From: Humisphaera borealis
GTDB lineage: Bacteria; Planctomycetota; Phycisphaerae; Tepidisphaerales; Tepidisphaeraceae
DNA: 64,000 nt
Assembly: GCF_015169395.1 (NCBI RefSeq)
Contig: NZ_CP063458.1
Coordinates: forward strand, 62,001-126,000
Reading direction: 5' to 3'
Under the pieces are notes generated by a model. That model searched no databases. It was not told the DNA's origin and saw nothing but the letters and a program-made list of their open reading frames with translations. This document shows, piece by piece, positions 17,650 through 26,983 of this stretch. Within the stretch, counting starts at the first letter, position 1. Each line of letters opens with the position of its first letter. A program made the translations under genes and the position numbers.

Positions 17650-18198
17650 TCACTTTCGGAACGTCCCCTGTGTCACCAGGTTCGGAAAGTAGCCGCCCCG
17701 CGCCAGGCTTACCCGATCGATGGTCATGAACGCCTCCGGGTCGAGCTCCGCAACGATGCTGACCAGCTCCTTTCCCCGGCGACGGGGCGCGACGATGAAC
17801 AGTAGCTGCACGTCCTCCTGGTGCCCGGCACCGTCGATCGACGTCATGCCGAAGCCGGCCTGATGCAGCGCTGTCGAGAGTGCCTTGCCAGGCGTCTTGG
17901 TCACGATCCGCGCCAGGATGGTTCCCGATGCGATCCACCCTTCCAGCGACATGCCGATAAAAGTCCCCGTCGCGAAGCCCGCGGCATACCCGACCATCTT
18001 GTAGGGGTTCCCGGTCGCATCCTTCAGCGCGCTGGAGATGGCAAAGATGAAAATCCCCGACTCCACCAGGCCCAGGCATGACGCCAGGTACTTGCGACCG
18101 CGCATCGCCGAGAGCATGCGAACGGTTCCGATCGAGACGTCAGTGATGCGGAGGGCAAAGATCAACAGCGCCGGCCAGATTGCTTCCATGCCGAACAT
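17650..18198 (-). CDS. UPF0316 family membrane protein (DUF5698/DUF2179)
   Basis: 182 aa from the ATG at 18198; an in-frame ATG at 18255 would add 19 low-complexity residues. The first half has three membrane helices with the family signature LRITDVSIGTVRMLSAMRG. The second half is a soluble domain (ILARIVTKTPGKALSTALH, then DVQLLFIVAPRRRGKEL) matching DUF2179, which is related to a nucleotide-sensing domain in YitT-type proteins. Function unknown; a small regulator or channel is plausible. Converges with the preceding membrane-protein gene, 14 bp apart. Confidence 0.85.
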   Translation of the reverse strand: MFGMEAIWPALLIFALRITDVSIGTVRMLSAMRGRKYLASCLGLVESGIFIFAISSALKDATGNPYKMVGYAAGFATGTFIGMSLEGWIASGTILARIVTKTPGKALSTALHQAGFGMTSIDGAGHQEDVQLLFIVAPRRRGKELVSIVAELDPEAFMTIDRVSLARGGYFPNLVTQGTFRK

Positions 18199-18497
18199 GA
18201 TAGCGCCGGAGCTCAATCCGTCACTGTCAGACGCTTGCGAAGGTTTCGCTGCCACCAGATTGCAGGAGTTTGTACGCGCACTACGGCCGGTGCAGATTGC
18301 CTCGTGTGAAGCATTCGCCGCATGAGACGGGCCTAATCGCTCGCCCGGGCTGATTTATCCGTTCTAGGAGGTGGGCCGACGCACTAATCTTCGAGGATTG
18401 CACGCTCTGACGCAGAGGGCGCGCGGGAGTGACGGCGGTTGTTATGCCGTTCCCGGGCAAAGGCCTTGGCCCAGCTCGATCTGCAGTGAGGGACCCC

Positions 18498-21077
18498 ATG
18501 TCATTCGAATCCGAAGTTGTAGGTCGACCGTCCGCGGGATGGTCTCACGCCCGGGTTGAGCCTCTGGAAGCGCGTCGACTTTTCACCGCTGCGATGAAAC
18601 TGGAAGGCGGCGGCCTTTTCGACGTGGTCGCGTCGATCGTCGACGACCTGTGGCGGCCTATCAAATCGCAGCTCGACAAATCGGATGACGGTCCCGAACA
18701 CGACTTCGACTCGGCGTGGTGGGAGATGCGCGACGACAAGGCCCCGGAAGCCGATCTCGAACTATCGGATATCCGATCGGCAAGCGAGTCAGCCGGTGCG
18801 GTCGTCGTGAAATACGAAGACGATCGGGCGATTGATGTGGGCACCATTGACGGCGGGGATCTTGTCGTGACCGGTCCGGACGGACGGCGCGCAGCGGTGA
18901 CGCTGATCGGCACCGAGTCCACCAAGCTGGGCACGGAAGTCGTCGCTACGTACGCCGTCGCCGCGCCGGGTGGATCGTGGGACGCCGGCGATAACGGGAC
19001 GTGGACGGTCGAACTGGCCCAGGGCGCGGTGAAGGATGCCTGGGGCAACGATTTGGAGTCAGCGTCGGACGACTTCAAGGTCGATATCGCCGTATCGTCG
19101 CCGCCACCATCCGGGCAGACCTTCGAACCGGCACCGGCATCGCCGCCGGCTGTCGTCCCGATGCCTGTCGATTCCGGCTTCAGCGGGGGCACTCCGGTGA
19201 CAAGTGGCTTCGTCGCCGAAGGTGCCGTGACGTTGGAAGACGGGCGGATCATGCTCGCCGGTCGTCAGGGCAACATCGCTGATGGAAGCTCGCAGGGTGT
19301 CCTCAAGCGCTTGAATGCCGACGGCTCTGCCGACCGGTCGTTCGGAAAATCGGGCATCGTGGTCACGCCCGCCGGGCAGAACGTCGCGTTCTTCGCCGTC
19401 GCGCTCGGCGCCGACGGGACGCTGCTCGTTACGGGCCAGCGTGACGGGGACGTCCTGGTCGGGCGGTACAAGGCGAATGGTGGTGTTGACTCGTCGTTCG
19501 GCAACGCCGGTCAGACGACGATCGACTGGGGCGCAACCGACACGGCCTACGCGATCGCCGTCGCCGGCGACGGGGACATTGTGGTGGGTGGTGGCAGCAA
19601 CGGCGCATTCGGCGTCTCCCGTCTGACAGCCGGCGGTGATGTCGACACCTTCTTCGGTTCGCGCGGGACGGCACTGTTCTCGCTCGGCGACGACAGTGAC
19701 AACACCATCGGCGCGATCACCGTTCAGTCCGACGGCCGCATTCTGGGCGCGGGCTCGGTGGGCGGCGCTGTCGCCGTGTTCCGGCTCTCGGACACCGGGC
19801 TGACCGACCGCTCCTTTGGCAACGGCGGTGTCGTCGTGCTGAAGTCACTTTCAACCCGCAATGCCCAGGGCACCGTCGACCATGCGTTGGGCCTGGCGAT
19901 TCAGGACGACCGGGGCATCCTCGTTGCCAACGGGGACGGCGGAAACGTTGCCGTCGAACGTCTTCTCTTCAGTGGCAACCGGGATCGAACATTCGGCAGC
20001 AGCGGCCGCACAACGATCGACTTCGGTGGCGACGACGACGCCGACGCGATCGTCGTGCAGCAGTCGGGAGATATTCTTGTCGTCGGCACGACGACATCCC
20101 AGGGCGGGCGATTGGCGGTTGCGGCCCTGCGGCCAGATGGCGAACTGAACACCGATTATGCCGATGGCGGAAAGCTGACGCTTGAAGCCGGCATGTCCGG
20201 ATCGGGTCGCGCCCTGCACGCGGGCAGCCTGGTCCTGCGTGCCTTCGCGTCGGCCCGCGGCAACCAGGTCGTCGTCGGTGGCAGCGATGGCGGTGGCACC
20301 AGCACGCCTAGCGGAACCGCCAACGGCTCCGGGCTTCGTCGCCTGAACGTGCCCGGTTCGGGCCTTCTGGGTCATTTCGGCACTGTCGATGGCCGCAACA
20401 AGAACCTTCGCTTCGTCGACGGCGACGGCACCGTCATCACCCTGAGCCTTGCCGGCGGGAGCGGGCAGGCCTACTACGACGGGTCGAACGTCGACCTGGT
20501 CCTGAGCAATGTCGCCGACAAGTCTCGCTTAACGATCGGCGCCACCGGCGGTGACGGCCGGATGAAGCTGCGCAACGTCCAGGCGAACGGATCGCTCGGC
20601 ACCGTCACTGCCAGAACCGCCGACCTCGCCGGCACCTTCTGGGTGGACGGCTCGGTAAAGAAGCTGGTCGTCGGCAGTATCGCCAGCACCGTCGCAACAA
20701 CGGGCTCGATCGGCACGATCTCGGTTTTTGGCGACACCAACCGGGCGACTGTTCTGGCCGGCGCCGACCTGGGCAGCGATCATCTGCTGGGTGGCAAGGG
20801 CACCAAGGCCGACACGTTCAGCGCGGCGAGCATCGGCGCCATCATCGTTCGAGGTGCAGTGAAAAAGTCCATGTTTGCCGCCGGCCTCGATCGTGGGAAC
20901 GGAACCTTCCTCGACCGCGACGACAGCGTCATTGGCGGCGAAGAAAGCCGAATCGGGTCGATTCGGGTCGTGAAGGGGATCGACGACGCGTCGAGATTTG
21001 TCGCCGGCAGTCTCGGCAAGGCGAACCTGCCCCTGCGAATCGATCTGGCGGACGACGACCGTTTCCTGGTTCTGTAG
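18498..21077 (+). CDS. Delta-60 repeat surface protein with LEPR-XLL-like N-terminal motif
   Basis: 859 aa. The ATG at 18498 is preceded by GTGAGGGA, a fair ribosome-binding site. The N-terminus carries VEPLEARRLF, close to the planctomycete LEPR-XLL motif found at the start of very large exported proteins that lack a classical signal peptide. Residues about 240-600 contain about six delta-60 repeats (TIGR02608 type), each with a D-x-SFG motif and a LADGR-like turn: RLNADGSADRSFGKSGIVV, YKANGGVDSSFGNAGQTTI, LLFSGNRDRTFGSSGRTTI. They predict a beta-propeller. The C-terminal 250 residues are Gly/Asp-rich beta structure. Likely exposed at the cell surface; ligand unknown. Confidence 0.85.
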   Translation: MSFESEVVGRPSAGWSHARVEPLEARRLFTAAMKLEGGGLFDVVASIVDDLWRPIKSQLDKSDDGPEHDFDSAWWEMRDDKAPEADLELSDIRSASESAGAVVVKYEDDRAIDVGTIDGGDLVVTGPDGRRAAVTLIGTESTKLGTEVVATYAVAAPGGSWDAGDNGTWTVELAQGAVKDAWGNDLESASDDFKVDIAVSSPPPSGQTFEPAPASPPAVVPMPVDSGFSGGTPVTSGFVAEGAVTLEDGRIMLAGRQGNIADGSSQGVLKRLNADGSADRSFGKSGIVVTPAGQNVAFFAVALGADGTLLVTGQRDGDVLVGRYKANGGVDSSFGNAGQTTIDWGATDTAYAIAVAGDGDIVVGGGSNGAFGVSRLTAGGDVDTFFGSRGTALFSLGDDSDNTIGAITVQSDGRILGAGSVGGAVAVFRLSDTGLTDRSFGNGGVVVLKSLSTRNAQGTVDHALGLAIQDDRGILVANGDGGNVAVERLLFSGNRDRTFGSSGRTTIDFGGDDDADAIVVQQSGDILVVGTTTSQGGRLAVAALRPDGELNTDYADGGKLTLEAGMSGSGRALHAGSLVLRAFASARGNQVVVGGSDGGGTSTPSGTANGSGLRRLNVPGSGLLGHFGTVDGRNKNLRFVDGDGTVITLSLAGGSGQAYYDGSNVDLVLSNVADKSRLTIGATGGDGRMKLRNVQANGSLGTVTARTADLAGTFWVDGSVKKLVVGSIASTVATTGSIGTISVFGDTNRATVLAGADLGSDHLLGGKGTKADTFSAASIGAIIVRGAVKKSMFAAGLDRGNGTFLDRDDSVIGGEESRIGSIRVVKGIDDASRFVAGSLGKANLPLRIDLADDDRFLVL

Positions 21078-21154
21078 GAATGTTCGGCGCGGTTGTGCGT
21101 TAGGTGGGCGGATGCGTCACAGCGCATCGTTCAAACCTGCCTACGGAGATGCTC

Positions 21155-22102
21155 ATGTCGCTGGCCCACTACCGCTCGATCGCTATTGCAGCCGCACTTT
21201 CACTGACTTTCGCCGCCGGCGTTCACGCCGCCGATGGGGCCAAGCCGGCCGAACCAGCACCGCCCGCGGCCGCCAAGCCGCAGCGGGCAAAGCCTGCCGG
21301 CAGGGACAATCTTGCCTATCCGCCGAAGCTCGATGGTGCCGAAGTTCAGGTCTACAAGACCATCGGCGACGTCAAGCTCAACGCCTACATTTACAAGCCC
21401 GCCGACTGGAAGGCGTCCGACAAGCGTCCGGCGATCGTGTTCTTCTTCGGCGGCGGTTGGACGAGCGGCTCGCCGGGGCAGTTTGAACAGCACTGCAAGC
21501 ACCTGGCGTCGCGGGGGATGATGGCGATCACCGCGGACTACCGCGTGAAGAGCCGCCAGGGCGTCACGCCGGTGGAGTGCGTCAATGATGCCAAGAGCGC
21601 CGTCCGCTGGGCCCGCGCCAATGCCGAGAAGCTCGGCATTGACCCCGACCGTATTGCGGCCGGCGGCGGATCGGCCGGCGGGCACATCGCCGCCTGCACG
21701 GGTGTGCTCGATACCTTCGACGACGCGGCAGAAGACGCAAAAATCAGCTCAAAGCCGAACGCCATGGTCCTCTACAACCCCGCGCTCGATATTGCACTGA
21801 TCGCGGACAGGCTGGGCGACGTGGCACCGAAGCTGTCGCCGCTCCAGCACGTCAAGGCGGGCGTCGCGCCGACGATCATCTTCCACGGCAAGGCCGACAC
21901 CACCGTCCCCTATGCCAGCGCCGAGCGGTTCGAAACGGCCATGAAAGCGGCGGGAAATGCCTGCAAACTTGTCGGGTATGAAGGCCAGATCCACGGTTTC
22001 TTCAACTACGGCCGTGGCGACGGATCGATGTACAAGGCGACGCTCGCAGAGACCGACCAGTTCCTGGTATCGCTCGGTTGGTTGAAAGCTGCTGCGAAGT
22101 AG
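21155..22102 (+). CDS. Secreted alpha/beta-hydrolase, acetyl-esterase-like
   Basis: 315 aa from the ATG at 21155; GGAG at 21145-21148 gives the right spacing for this start, whereas the ATG at 21149 would touch it. Signal peptide SIAIAAALSLTFAAGVHA, then an Ala/Pro linker. The oxyanion motif FFFGGGW, the nucleophile elbow GGGSAGGH, a late Asp (HGKADTTVPY) and His (GQIHGFFNY) form a complete triad. Same functional class as the esterase at 5.1-6.0 kb but clearly diverged. Likely removes acyl groups from polysaccharides in the periplasm or outside the cell. Converges with the TPR-methyltransferase gene across a gap of only 21 bp. Confidence 0.88.
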   Translation: MSLAHYRSIAIAAALSLTFAAGVHAADGAKPAEPAPPAAAKPQRAKPAGRDNLAYPPKLDGAEVQVYKTIGDVKLNAYIYKPADWKASDKRPAIVFFFGGGWTSGSPGQFEQHCKHLASRGMMAITADYRVKSRQGVTPVECVNDAKSAVRWARANAEKLGIDPDRIAAGGGSAGGHIAACTGVLDTFDDAAEDAKISSKPNAMVLYNPALDIALIADRLGDVAPKLSPLQHVKAGVAPTIIFHGKADTTVPYASAERFETAMKAAGNACKLVGYEGQIHGFFNYGRGDGSMYKATLAETDQFLVSLGWLKAAAK

Positions 22103-22123
22103 CCGCTGGACAGGCCTTGGGCG

Positions 22124-23749
22124 CTATGTCGTCGGCTTTTCGAACACCGCGATCCACGCGGTCACCGGGTTGTTATGTTCATACCGGAGCGTGGTCTGGT
22201 CCATCAGCCGCTGGCTGTAGCCGAAAATCTGCCCGAGCCGTTCGAGGTACTCGCGAGAGTGGACGAATCGACGGGTGCGGGGATGGCGAACGTACCGCTC
22301 GACTTCGCCGGCCTCGAAGGACGCGGCGAGAATTCCGCCGGGCCGCAGCGACTTCCATGCCATCTCGAAAAGTGGCGTGAGGTCGCCGAGGTAGATCAGC
22401 ACGTCGGCAGCCAGCAGTAAGTCGTACGAGTCGGGCGAACGCCTGAGGAAGTCCATGAGGTCGGCCGGTTCGAGCCGATCGTAGTGGCCGCGCTCGCCGG
22501 CTTTCTCCAGCATGCGGGTCGAAAGATCGACGCCCACCAGTTGCCGTGCCATCGGCCGGAGGAACCCACCGCACAGTCCGGTACCGCAGCCGAGGTCGGC
22601 GATATCGAGCAGGCGATCGTCGCGGCGGGTCTTGGCGATCGCGGCCTGGAGTTGCTCCGGCCCGGCGTACGAAAGCTTGTCACGGAGATGGTGGTCGAAC
22701 CGCTCCGCGTAGTTGTCGAACAGATGCGTGATCGCGGCCGGCGTGGCGCGGGCTGGCGACACCAGCCCCGAAATCCCCGCTAGTGCCTCCTGGATTCGCT
22801 CGCGGCCTGCATCCATCCGCAGCCGGTCGTCAAGTTCCGCGATCGCCGGCGAAGGCGCGGCCATTGGAGCCGAGTCCGCAGGATCTGTCTCGTCGTCTTC
22901 GACAATGCCTAGTTCCAGTGCCGACATCAACTGCAGCGCGTCGGCCGTGGTCCGAATGAGATCCGCTTCGCCTGGCTTGCCGACCTTGCGCAGGATGCCT
23001 TCCAGCGTGTTGTAGATCGCCTGCGACCTGGGGCTGCAGCGAATCGCCCGCTTGAGATGTCCGATCGCCAGTTCGAAGTTACCCACCTCGGCGTCGATGA
23101 CACCCAGTGCGTGCCAGGCCTGGGCGTAGTCGCGGTTAAGTTCAAGAGCCTTGTTGAGCCAGTTTCGCGCCGCCCGTCGGTCGCCTTTGGCGCGGTGCGC
23201 CATCGCGGTCTGGAATGCCGCCGACTGATAATCCGGTCGCTTGGCGATCGCCCGGCCGAGTTCCAGAAGCGCCTCATCGGGCTGCCCCGACGCGAGCAGG
23301 GCGATGCCGAGATCGTGGTGCAAATCTGGTGTATCGATCCCCTGTTCGCCGGCACGTTTCAGGGCGGCGACGGCGGCGGTCGCGTCGCCCGCGGATCGAC
23401 GGACGGCGTACGCGCGGGCGAGGGCCAGGAAGGTTTCGCCACGCGACGGTTCCAGCGCGGCCGACTCCGTCAGTGCGGCGATCGCGTCGTCGATTCGGCC
23501 GGTCATCAGCAGCGCCTGGCCGAGGTTGTGGTGATACGCGGCGTCGCCTTCGCGCCCCGCGACCGCCCGTTGCAGCAGGGGGATAGCCTCGGCCGGCTGT
23601 CCGGCCTGCGTGAGAAGCACGCCGAGCCAGTGGAGCGCTTCAGGATCGTCCGGCGCGGCGGCCAGCACGGCCCGATACGCCTCTTCCGCCTGGCGAACGC
23701 GCCCGGCGCGGTGGTGTTCAAGTCCGATCTGTAGGTGGTCTTGCGACAT
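22124..23749 (-). CDS. TPR-repeat protein with C-terminal SAM-dependent methyltransferase domain
   Basis: 541 aa. Residues 1-265 form about seven tetratricopeptide repeats (GLEHHRAGRVRQAEEAYRAVL, then YHHNLGQALLMTGRIDDAI), a protein-interaction solenoid. After an acidic linker (285-300) comes a class I methyltransferase: motif I IADLGCGTGLCGG at 383-395, Asp408 at the end of strand 2 (VGVDLS), and YDLLLAADVLIYLGDL as motif IV. The methylated substrate is unknown. TPR-methyltransferase fusions are frequent in planctomycetes and proteobacteria. The same frame ends in a divergent promoter region shared with the beta-lactamase-like gene. Confidence 0.88.
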   Translation of the reverse strand: MSQDHLQIGLEHHRAGRVRQAEEAYRAVLAAAPDDPEALHWLGVLLTQAGQPAEAIPLLQRAVAGREGDAAYHHNLGQALLMTGRIDDAIAALTESAALEPSRGETFLALARAYAVRRSAGDATAAVAALKRAGEQGIDTPDLHHDLGIALLASGQPDEALLELGRAIAKRPDYQSAAFQTAMAHRAKGDRRAARNWLNKALELNRDYAQAWHALGVIDAEVGNFELAIGHLKRAIRCSPRSQAIYNTLEGILRKVGKPGEADLIRTTADALQLMSALELGIVEDDETDPADSAPMAAPSPAIAELDDRLRMDAGRERIQEALAGISGLVSPARATPAAITHLFDNYAERFDHHLRDKLSYAGPEQLQAAIAKTRRDDRLLDIADLGCGTGLCGGFLRPMARQLVGVDLSTRMLEKAGERGHYDRLEPADLMDFLRRSPDSYDLLLAADVLIYLGDLTPLFEMAWKSLRPGGILAASFEAGEVERYVRHPRTRRFVHSREYLERLGQIFGYSQRLMDQTTLRYEHNNPVTAWIAVFEKPTT

Positions 23750-23867
23750 GTTGACGACGGGGATTCTCGCTCGCGATGGCGTGGGAACAGAAGCTGTGTT
23801 GCGGTTTGCCGGCGACGTCGCCGGATGATAGCGTCGAAGCGCACTTCACCGAAGCGAGGGCCCGCAA

Positions 23868-25004
23868 ATGGTCAGGCGATCGACGTACCAACTCCTTGTC
23901 GCGACCGTGTTGCTTGCTGTGCTACTGCCTGGCACGACCCGACTTCGCGCGGCGGAGGCCCTTTCCACCAGTGCCCCGACCTCGAACCCGACGACCCGGC
24001 CGGTCCGTCCGGCTTCCGGCGAACCCGATGCCCGCTTTGCCGCCCTCGATCAGGCGGTTGTCGCGTTCGCCGATCTGGTGGACGCGGGTGCGGTCACGGT
24101 CGCGGTGAATGTGGATGGCCGGCAGGTTTACTCGCGTGGGTTTGGCTGGCGCGACAAGGACCGCAGGGAACCCGTCACGCCCACTGCCCTGATGCGTGTC
24201 GCCAGCGTCTCCAAGCCGATCACGGCGGCGATCGTGAAGGATCTCTTCCGGCAGAGGAAGTTGACGCCGGATACAAAGGCGTTCGGCTATCTCGGTCTGA
24301 CACCACCGCCCGGTACCGAATTGGACCCTCGCCTGGCTGACATCACGATCGGCCACCTGTTGCAGCACAAGGGAGGCTGGGATCGCGGGGCCGCGTTCGA
24401 TCCGATGTTCAGAACGAGGGACGTCGAGAAAACGCTCGGCCTGACCCAGCCGGCAACCGCCGGCGATGTCATCCGATACATGCTGGGCAAGCCGCTGCAG
24501 TTTGCGCCCGGCGAGAAGTCGGTCTATTCCAACTTCGGCTACTGCGTGCTCGGCCGTGTGATCGAGAAAGCCACCGGCCAGACCTATGAGGCCGTGCTGA
24601 AGCACACCATCACCGAGCCGCTGAAGATTGCCGACCTGAAAGTCGGCCGTAACAGCAGCAAGCAGCGTGACCCGGCCGAAGTCTACTACCCGGTCCGCGA
24701 CGACGCGTTCTCGCTCGATATCATGGACGCCCACGGCGGCATCATCGCGTCGGCTCCCGCGCTATGCCGATTCTTGCAGGCCTACTGGATCAGCGGCGAA
24801 CCCCGGCCGGCAGGGGCGAAGGGGCAGAAGTGGGTTTTCTTCGGAAGCCTTCCGGGCACCACGGCAATGGTCATGCAGCGCAGCGACGGGATGGATGTAG
24901 CTGTGTTGGTGAACCACCGTCGCAATCTGTTCATCGAACCGGACAGTGCGGCGTTGCGGAAGGCGGTCGAAGCGGCGCTCGACGCGTCTTTGGCCAAACG
25001 CTGA
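23868..25004 (+). CDS. Secreted serine hydrolase, beta-lactamase / class C esterase fold
   Basis: 378 aa with a signal peptide (MVRRSTYQLLVATVLLAVLLPG). The active-site SxxK is SVSK with Ser113 and Lys116, and the YxN motif is Tyr220-Ser-Asn222 (KSVYSNFGYCVLG). The third motif, usually HxG or KTG, is not obvious; FGSLPGT near residue 325 may replace it. FAPGEKSVYSN and LLQHKGGWD are typical of the beta-lactamase-related family (Pfam PF00144), whose members are mostly esterases or D-aminopeptidases rather than antibiotic-resistance enzymes. Likely acts on cell-wall peptides or esters in the periplasm. Confidence 0.88.
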   Translation: MVRRSTYQLLVATVLLAVLLPGTTRLRAAEALSTSAPTSNPTTRPVRPASGEPDARFAALDQAVVAFADLVDAGAVTVAVNVDGRQVYSRGFGWRDKDRREPVTPTALMRVASVSKPITAAIVKDLFRQRKLTPDTKAFGYLGLTPPPGTELDPRLADITIGHLLQHKGGWDRGAAFDPMFRTRDVEKTLGLTQPATAGDVIRYMLGKPLQFAPGEKSVYSNFGYCVLGRVIEKATGQTYEAVLKHTITEPLKIADLKVGRNSSKQRDPAEVYYPVRDDAFSLDIMDAHGGIIASAPALCRFLQAYWISGEPRPAGAKGQKWVFFGSLPGTTAMVMQRSDGMDVAVLVNHRRNLFIEPDSAALRKAVEAALDASLAKR

Positions 25005-25054
25005 GTCGAGCGGCGGGCAGGGTCATCTGTTTTGAGGAAGCGAGAGTTCAGTTC

Positions 25055-26149
25055 ATGCGTTCAATCCTTTTTACGATTGGCTTGTGTGTCTCGTCGTTCG
25101 CGCTCCGCGTTGGTGCGGAGAGCGTGGTGATCCCCGATGTCGCCAAGCCGGGGCAGGGGGCGTATGTGAGCGCGGAACTGATCTACCCGCTCGACAACAA
25201 GCCGACGCCGCAGTGTCACGCGTCGACGATCGTCGAAACGCCGACTGGCCTGGTCGCCGCCTGGTTCGGCGGAACCGCCGAGAGCAAGCCGGATGTCGGC
25301 ATCTGGGTGTCGCGACATGATGGCAAAGCGTGGGGTAAGCCGGTCGAAGTCGCCGACGGTGTGCAGTCGCCCGACAAGCGGTTCCCGTGCTGGAATCCGG
25401 TTCTCTTCCAGCCCAAGTCCGGTCCGCTTCTGCTTTTCTACAAGGTCGGCCCGACGCCCAGCAGCTGGTGGGGCATGCTGCGGACGAGTGAAGACGGCGG
25501 CAAGACATGGTCGGCCGCTAAGAAGATGGGCGAGGACCCGAAGATCGGCCACCTGCTGGGCCCGGTGAAGAACAAGCCCATCCAACTTAAGGACGGCACG
25601 ATTCTTTGCCCGTCGAGCAGCGAGCACGACGGCTGGCGGGTTCACTTTGAAGCGACGAAAGACCTCGGCAAGACCTGGGAAGTCATCGGGCCGATCCACG
25701 ACGGCAGGGAGTTCGGCGCTATTCAGCCGAGCATCCTCACCTACGCCGATGGTGGCATGCAGGTGCTTTGTCGCAGCAAGCAGGAGAAGGTGACGCAAGC
25801 CTGGTCTCAGGACGGCGGAAAGACCTGGGGCCCGATGTCGGCGACGGCGCTACCGAACCCCAATTCCGGTACCGACGCCGTCACGCTGGCCGATGGCCGG
25901 CAGTTGCTGATCTACAACCACACCACGCGCCTGGGACTGGGCCTGCCGGCAAAGGGCCGCGAGATGCTGAACCTGGCGATTTCCAAAGACGGCAAGGACT
26001 GGAAGACGGTACTGACCCTGGAGAAGCAAAAGGGGGAGTATTCGTATCCCGCAATCATCCAGACCGCCGACGGCAAAGTGCACATCACGTACACCTACCA
26101 GCGGCAGACGATCAAGCATGTGGTGCTGGACGCGGGGAAGCTGGAGTGA
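25055..26149 (+). CDS. Secreted exo-sialidase-like BNR-repeat protein
   Basis: 364 aa from the ATG at 25055, giving a signal peptide (MRSILFTIGLCVSSFALRVG). Asp-box (BNR) motifs are visible: SEDGGKTWS and SQDGGKTWG, plus degenerate SRHDGKAWG, TKDLGKTWE and SKDGKDWK. The sequence CHASTIVETPTGLVAAWFGGT is characteristic of the sialidase-like family (Pfam PF13088) found in planctomycete and Bacteroidetes secretomes. Six-bladed propeller expected. Many family members act on sugars other than sialic acid, so the substrate is uncertain. It starts 50 bp after the serine hydrolase and is probably co-transcribed. Confidence 0.87.
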   Translation: MRSILFTIGLCVSSFALRVGAESVVIPDVAKPGQGAYVSAELIYPLDNKPTPQCHASTIVETPTGLVAAWFGGTAESKPDVGIWVSRHDGKAWGKPVEVADGVQSPDKRFPCWNPVLFQPKSGPLLLFYKVGPTPSSWWGMLRTSEDGGKTWSAAKKMGEDPKIGHLLGPVKNKPIQLKDGTILCPSSSEHDGWRVHFEATKDLGKTWEVIGPIHDGREFGAIQPSILTYADGGMQVLCRSKQEKVTQAWSQDGGKTWGPMSATALPNPNSGTDAVTLADGRQLLIYNHTTRLGLGLPAKGREMLNLAISKDGKDWKTVLTLEKQKGEYSYPAIIQTADGKVHITYTYQRQTIKHVVLDAGKLE

Positions 26150-26156
26150 TTCTTGC

Positions 26157-26230
26157 GTGCTGAGCCAAAAGTGCCGAGTGCTGAGTTGAAAGCAACTGCC
26201 ACTCAGCACTCGGCACTTTTCGCTCAGCAC
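26157..26230. repeat. 30-nt inverted repeat between convergent genes
   Basis: Arms 26157-26186 and 26201-26230 match with one mismatch across a 14-nt spacer. The arm uses 7-nt units (GTGCCGA, GTGCTGA). It fills the entire gap between the convergent sialidase-like and isoaspartate methyltransferase genes and could terminate both transcripts. Confidence 0.9.
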
Positions 26231-26239
26231 TCACCAGGG

Positions 26240-26899
26240 CTACGCCTCGGCCTTCCACCCTTCTTTGCCGACGAGCTTCACGAATCGCACGGCGCAGACG
26301 TCATTTGACTGGAGGGTGTCGCCGACGCGCGTCACTTTGACGAGCATCTGGCTGTCGTCCGGCCCGACGGGCAGGACGGCGATGCCGCCGTCGGCGAGTT
26401 GCGACATCAGCAGTTCGCGCGGCAGCCTGGGGGCCCCGGCGGCGATAAGCAGCCGGTCGAATGGAGCCGCCTCGGGCCAGCCCAGCGTGCCGTCGCCATG
26501 GCGGAAGTGCACGTTCTTCGCCCCGAGCATCAGCACCCGCTCAAACGCCTCATCCAGCAGCGGCTTGATGCGCTCGATCGACCACACCTCCGCCGCGAGC
26601 TTCGCGAGGATTGCGGTCTGGTAGCCGCTGCCGGTGCCGATCTCCAGCACTCGGTCCGTCGGACGAAGGTCCAGCGCCTGCGTCATCAGCGCGACGATGT
26701 AAGGCTGACTGATCGTCTGGCCATGACCGATCGGCGAGGCGTTGTCGGCAAACGCGTCGGCCTCTCCGCCGACGGGGAAGAACTTCTCGCGTGGCGTCGA
26801 GCGCAGGGCCTCGATAATCCGCGGGTCCTTGATGCCCCGGTCAATCACCTGGTGCTGAATCATCTGCTCGAGCGAACTGCGGGTCTTGGTGGCGGGCAT
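26240..26899 (-). CDS. pcm: Protein-L-isoaspartate O-methyltransferase
   Basis: 219 aa, the normal family length. It methylates L-isoaspartyl residues in aged proteins with S-adenosylmethionine so they can be repaired. The SAM-binding motif VLEIGTGSGYQTAIL is at about 83-97, preceded by the substrate-region motif GHGQTISQPYIVALM that defines this family. IIEALRSTPREKFFP is the expected N-terminal helix, and LPVGPDDSQMLVKV the expected late strand. Cytoplasmic. Divergent from the SAM hydroxide adenosyltransferase gene 84 bp away, so two SAM-using enzymes share a promoter region. Confidence 0.95.
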   Translation of the reverse strand: MPATKTRSSLEQMIQHQVIDRGIKDPRIIEALRSTPREKFFPVGGEADAFADNASPIGHGQTISQPYIVALMTQALDLRPTDRVLEIGTGSGYQTAILAKLAAEVWSIERIKPLLDEAFERVLMLGAKNVHFRHGDGTLGWPEAAPFDRLLIAAGAPRLPRELLMSQLADGGIAVLPVGPDDSQMLVKVTRVGDTLQSNDVCAVRFVKLVGKEGWKAEA

Positions 26900-26983
26900 A
26901 GGCGAACTCCTCCATCGGACGACAAACGACAGACCGCGAAGCCTGTGCGATGCTGGCCGTCCGAACTATTCTACGCTCAATCC

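Noticed and set aside
18366-18430. AGGAGGTGG followed by a short GTG frame upstream of the delta-60 gene
   Set aside because: Peptide is Arg/Gly-rich and overlaps the real gene in another frame; no evidence of coding.
23868-25004. Antibiotic-resistance beta-lactamase
   Set aside because: The SxxK and YxN motifs fit the broader serine-hydrolase family, the third motif is atypical and no resistance context is present.
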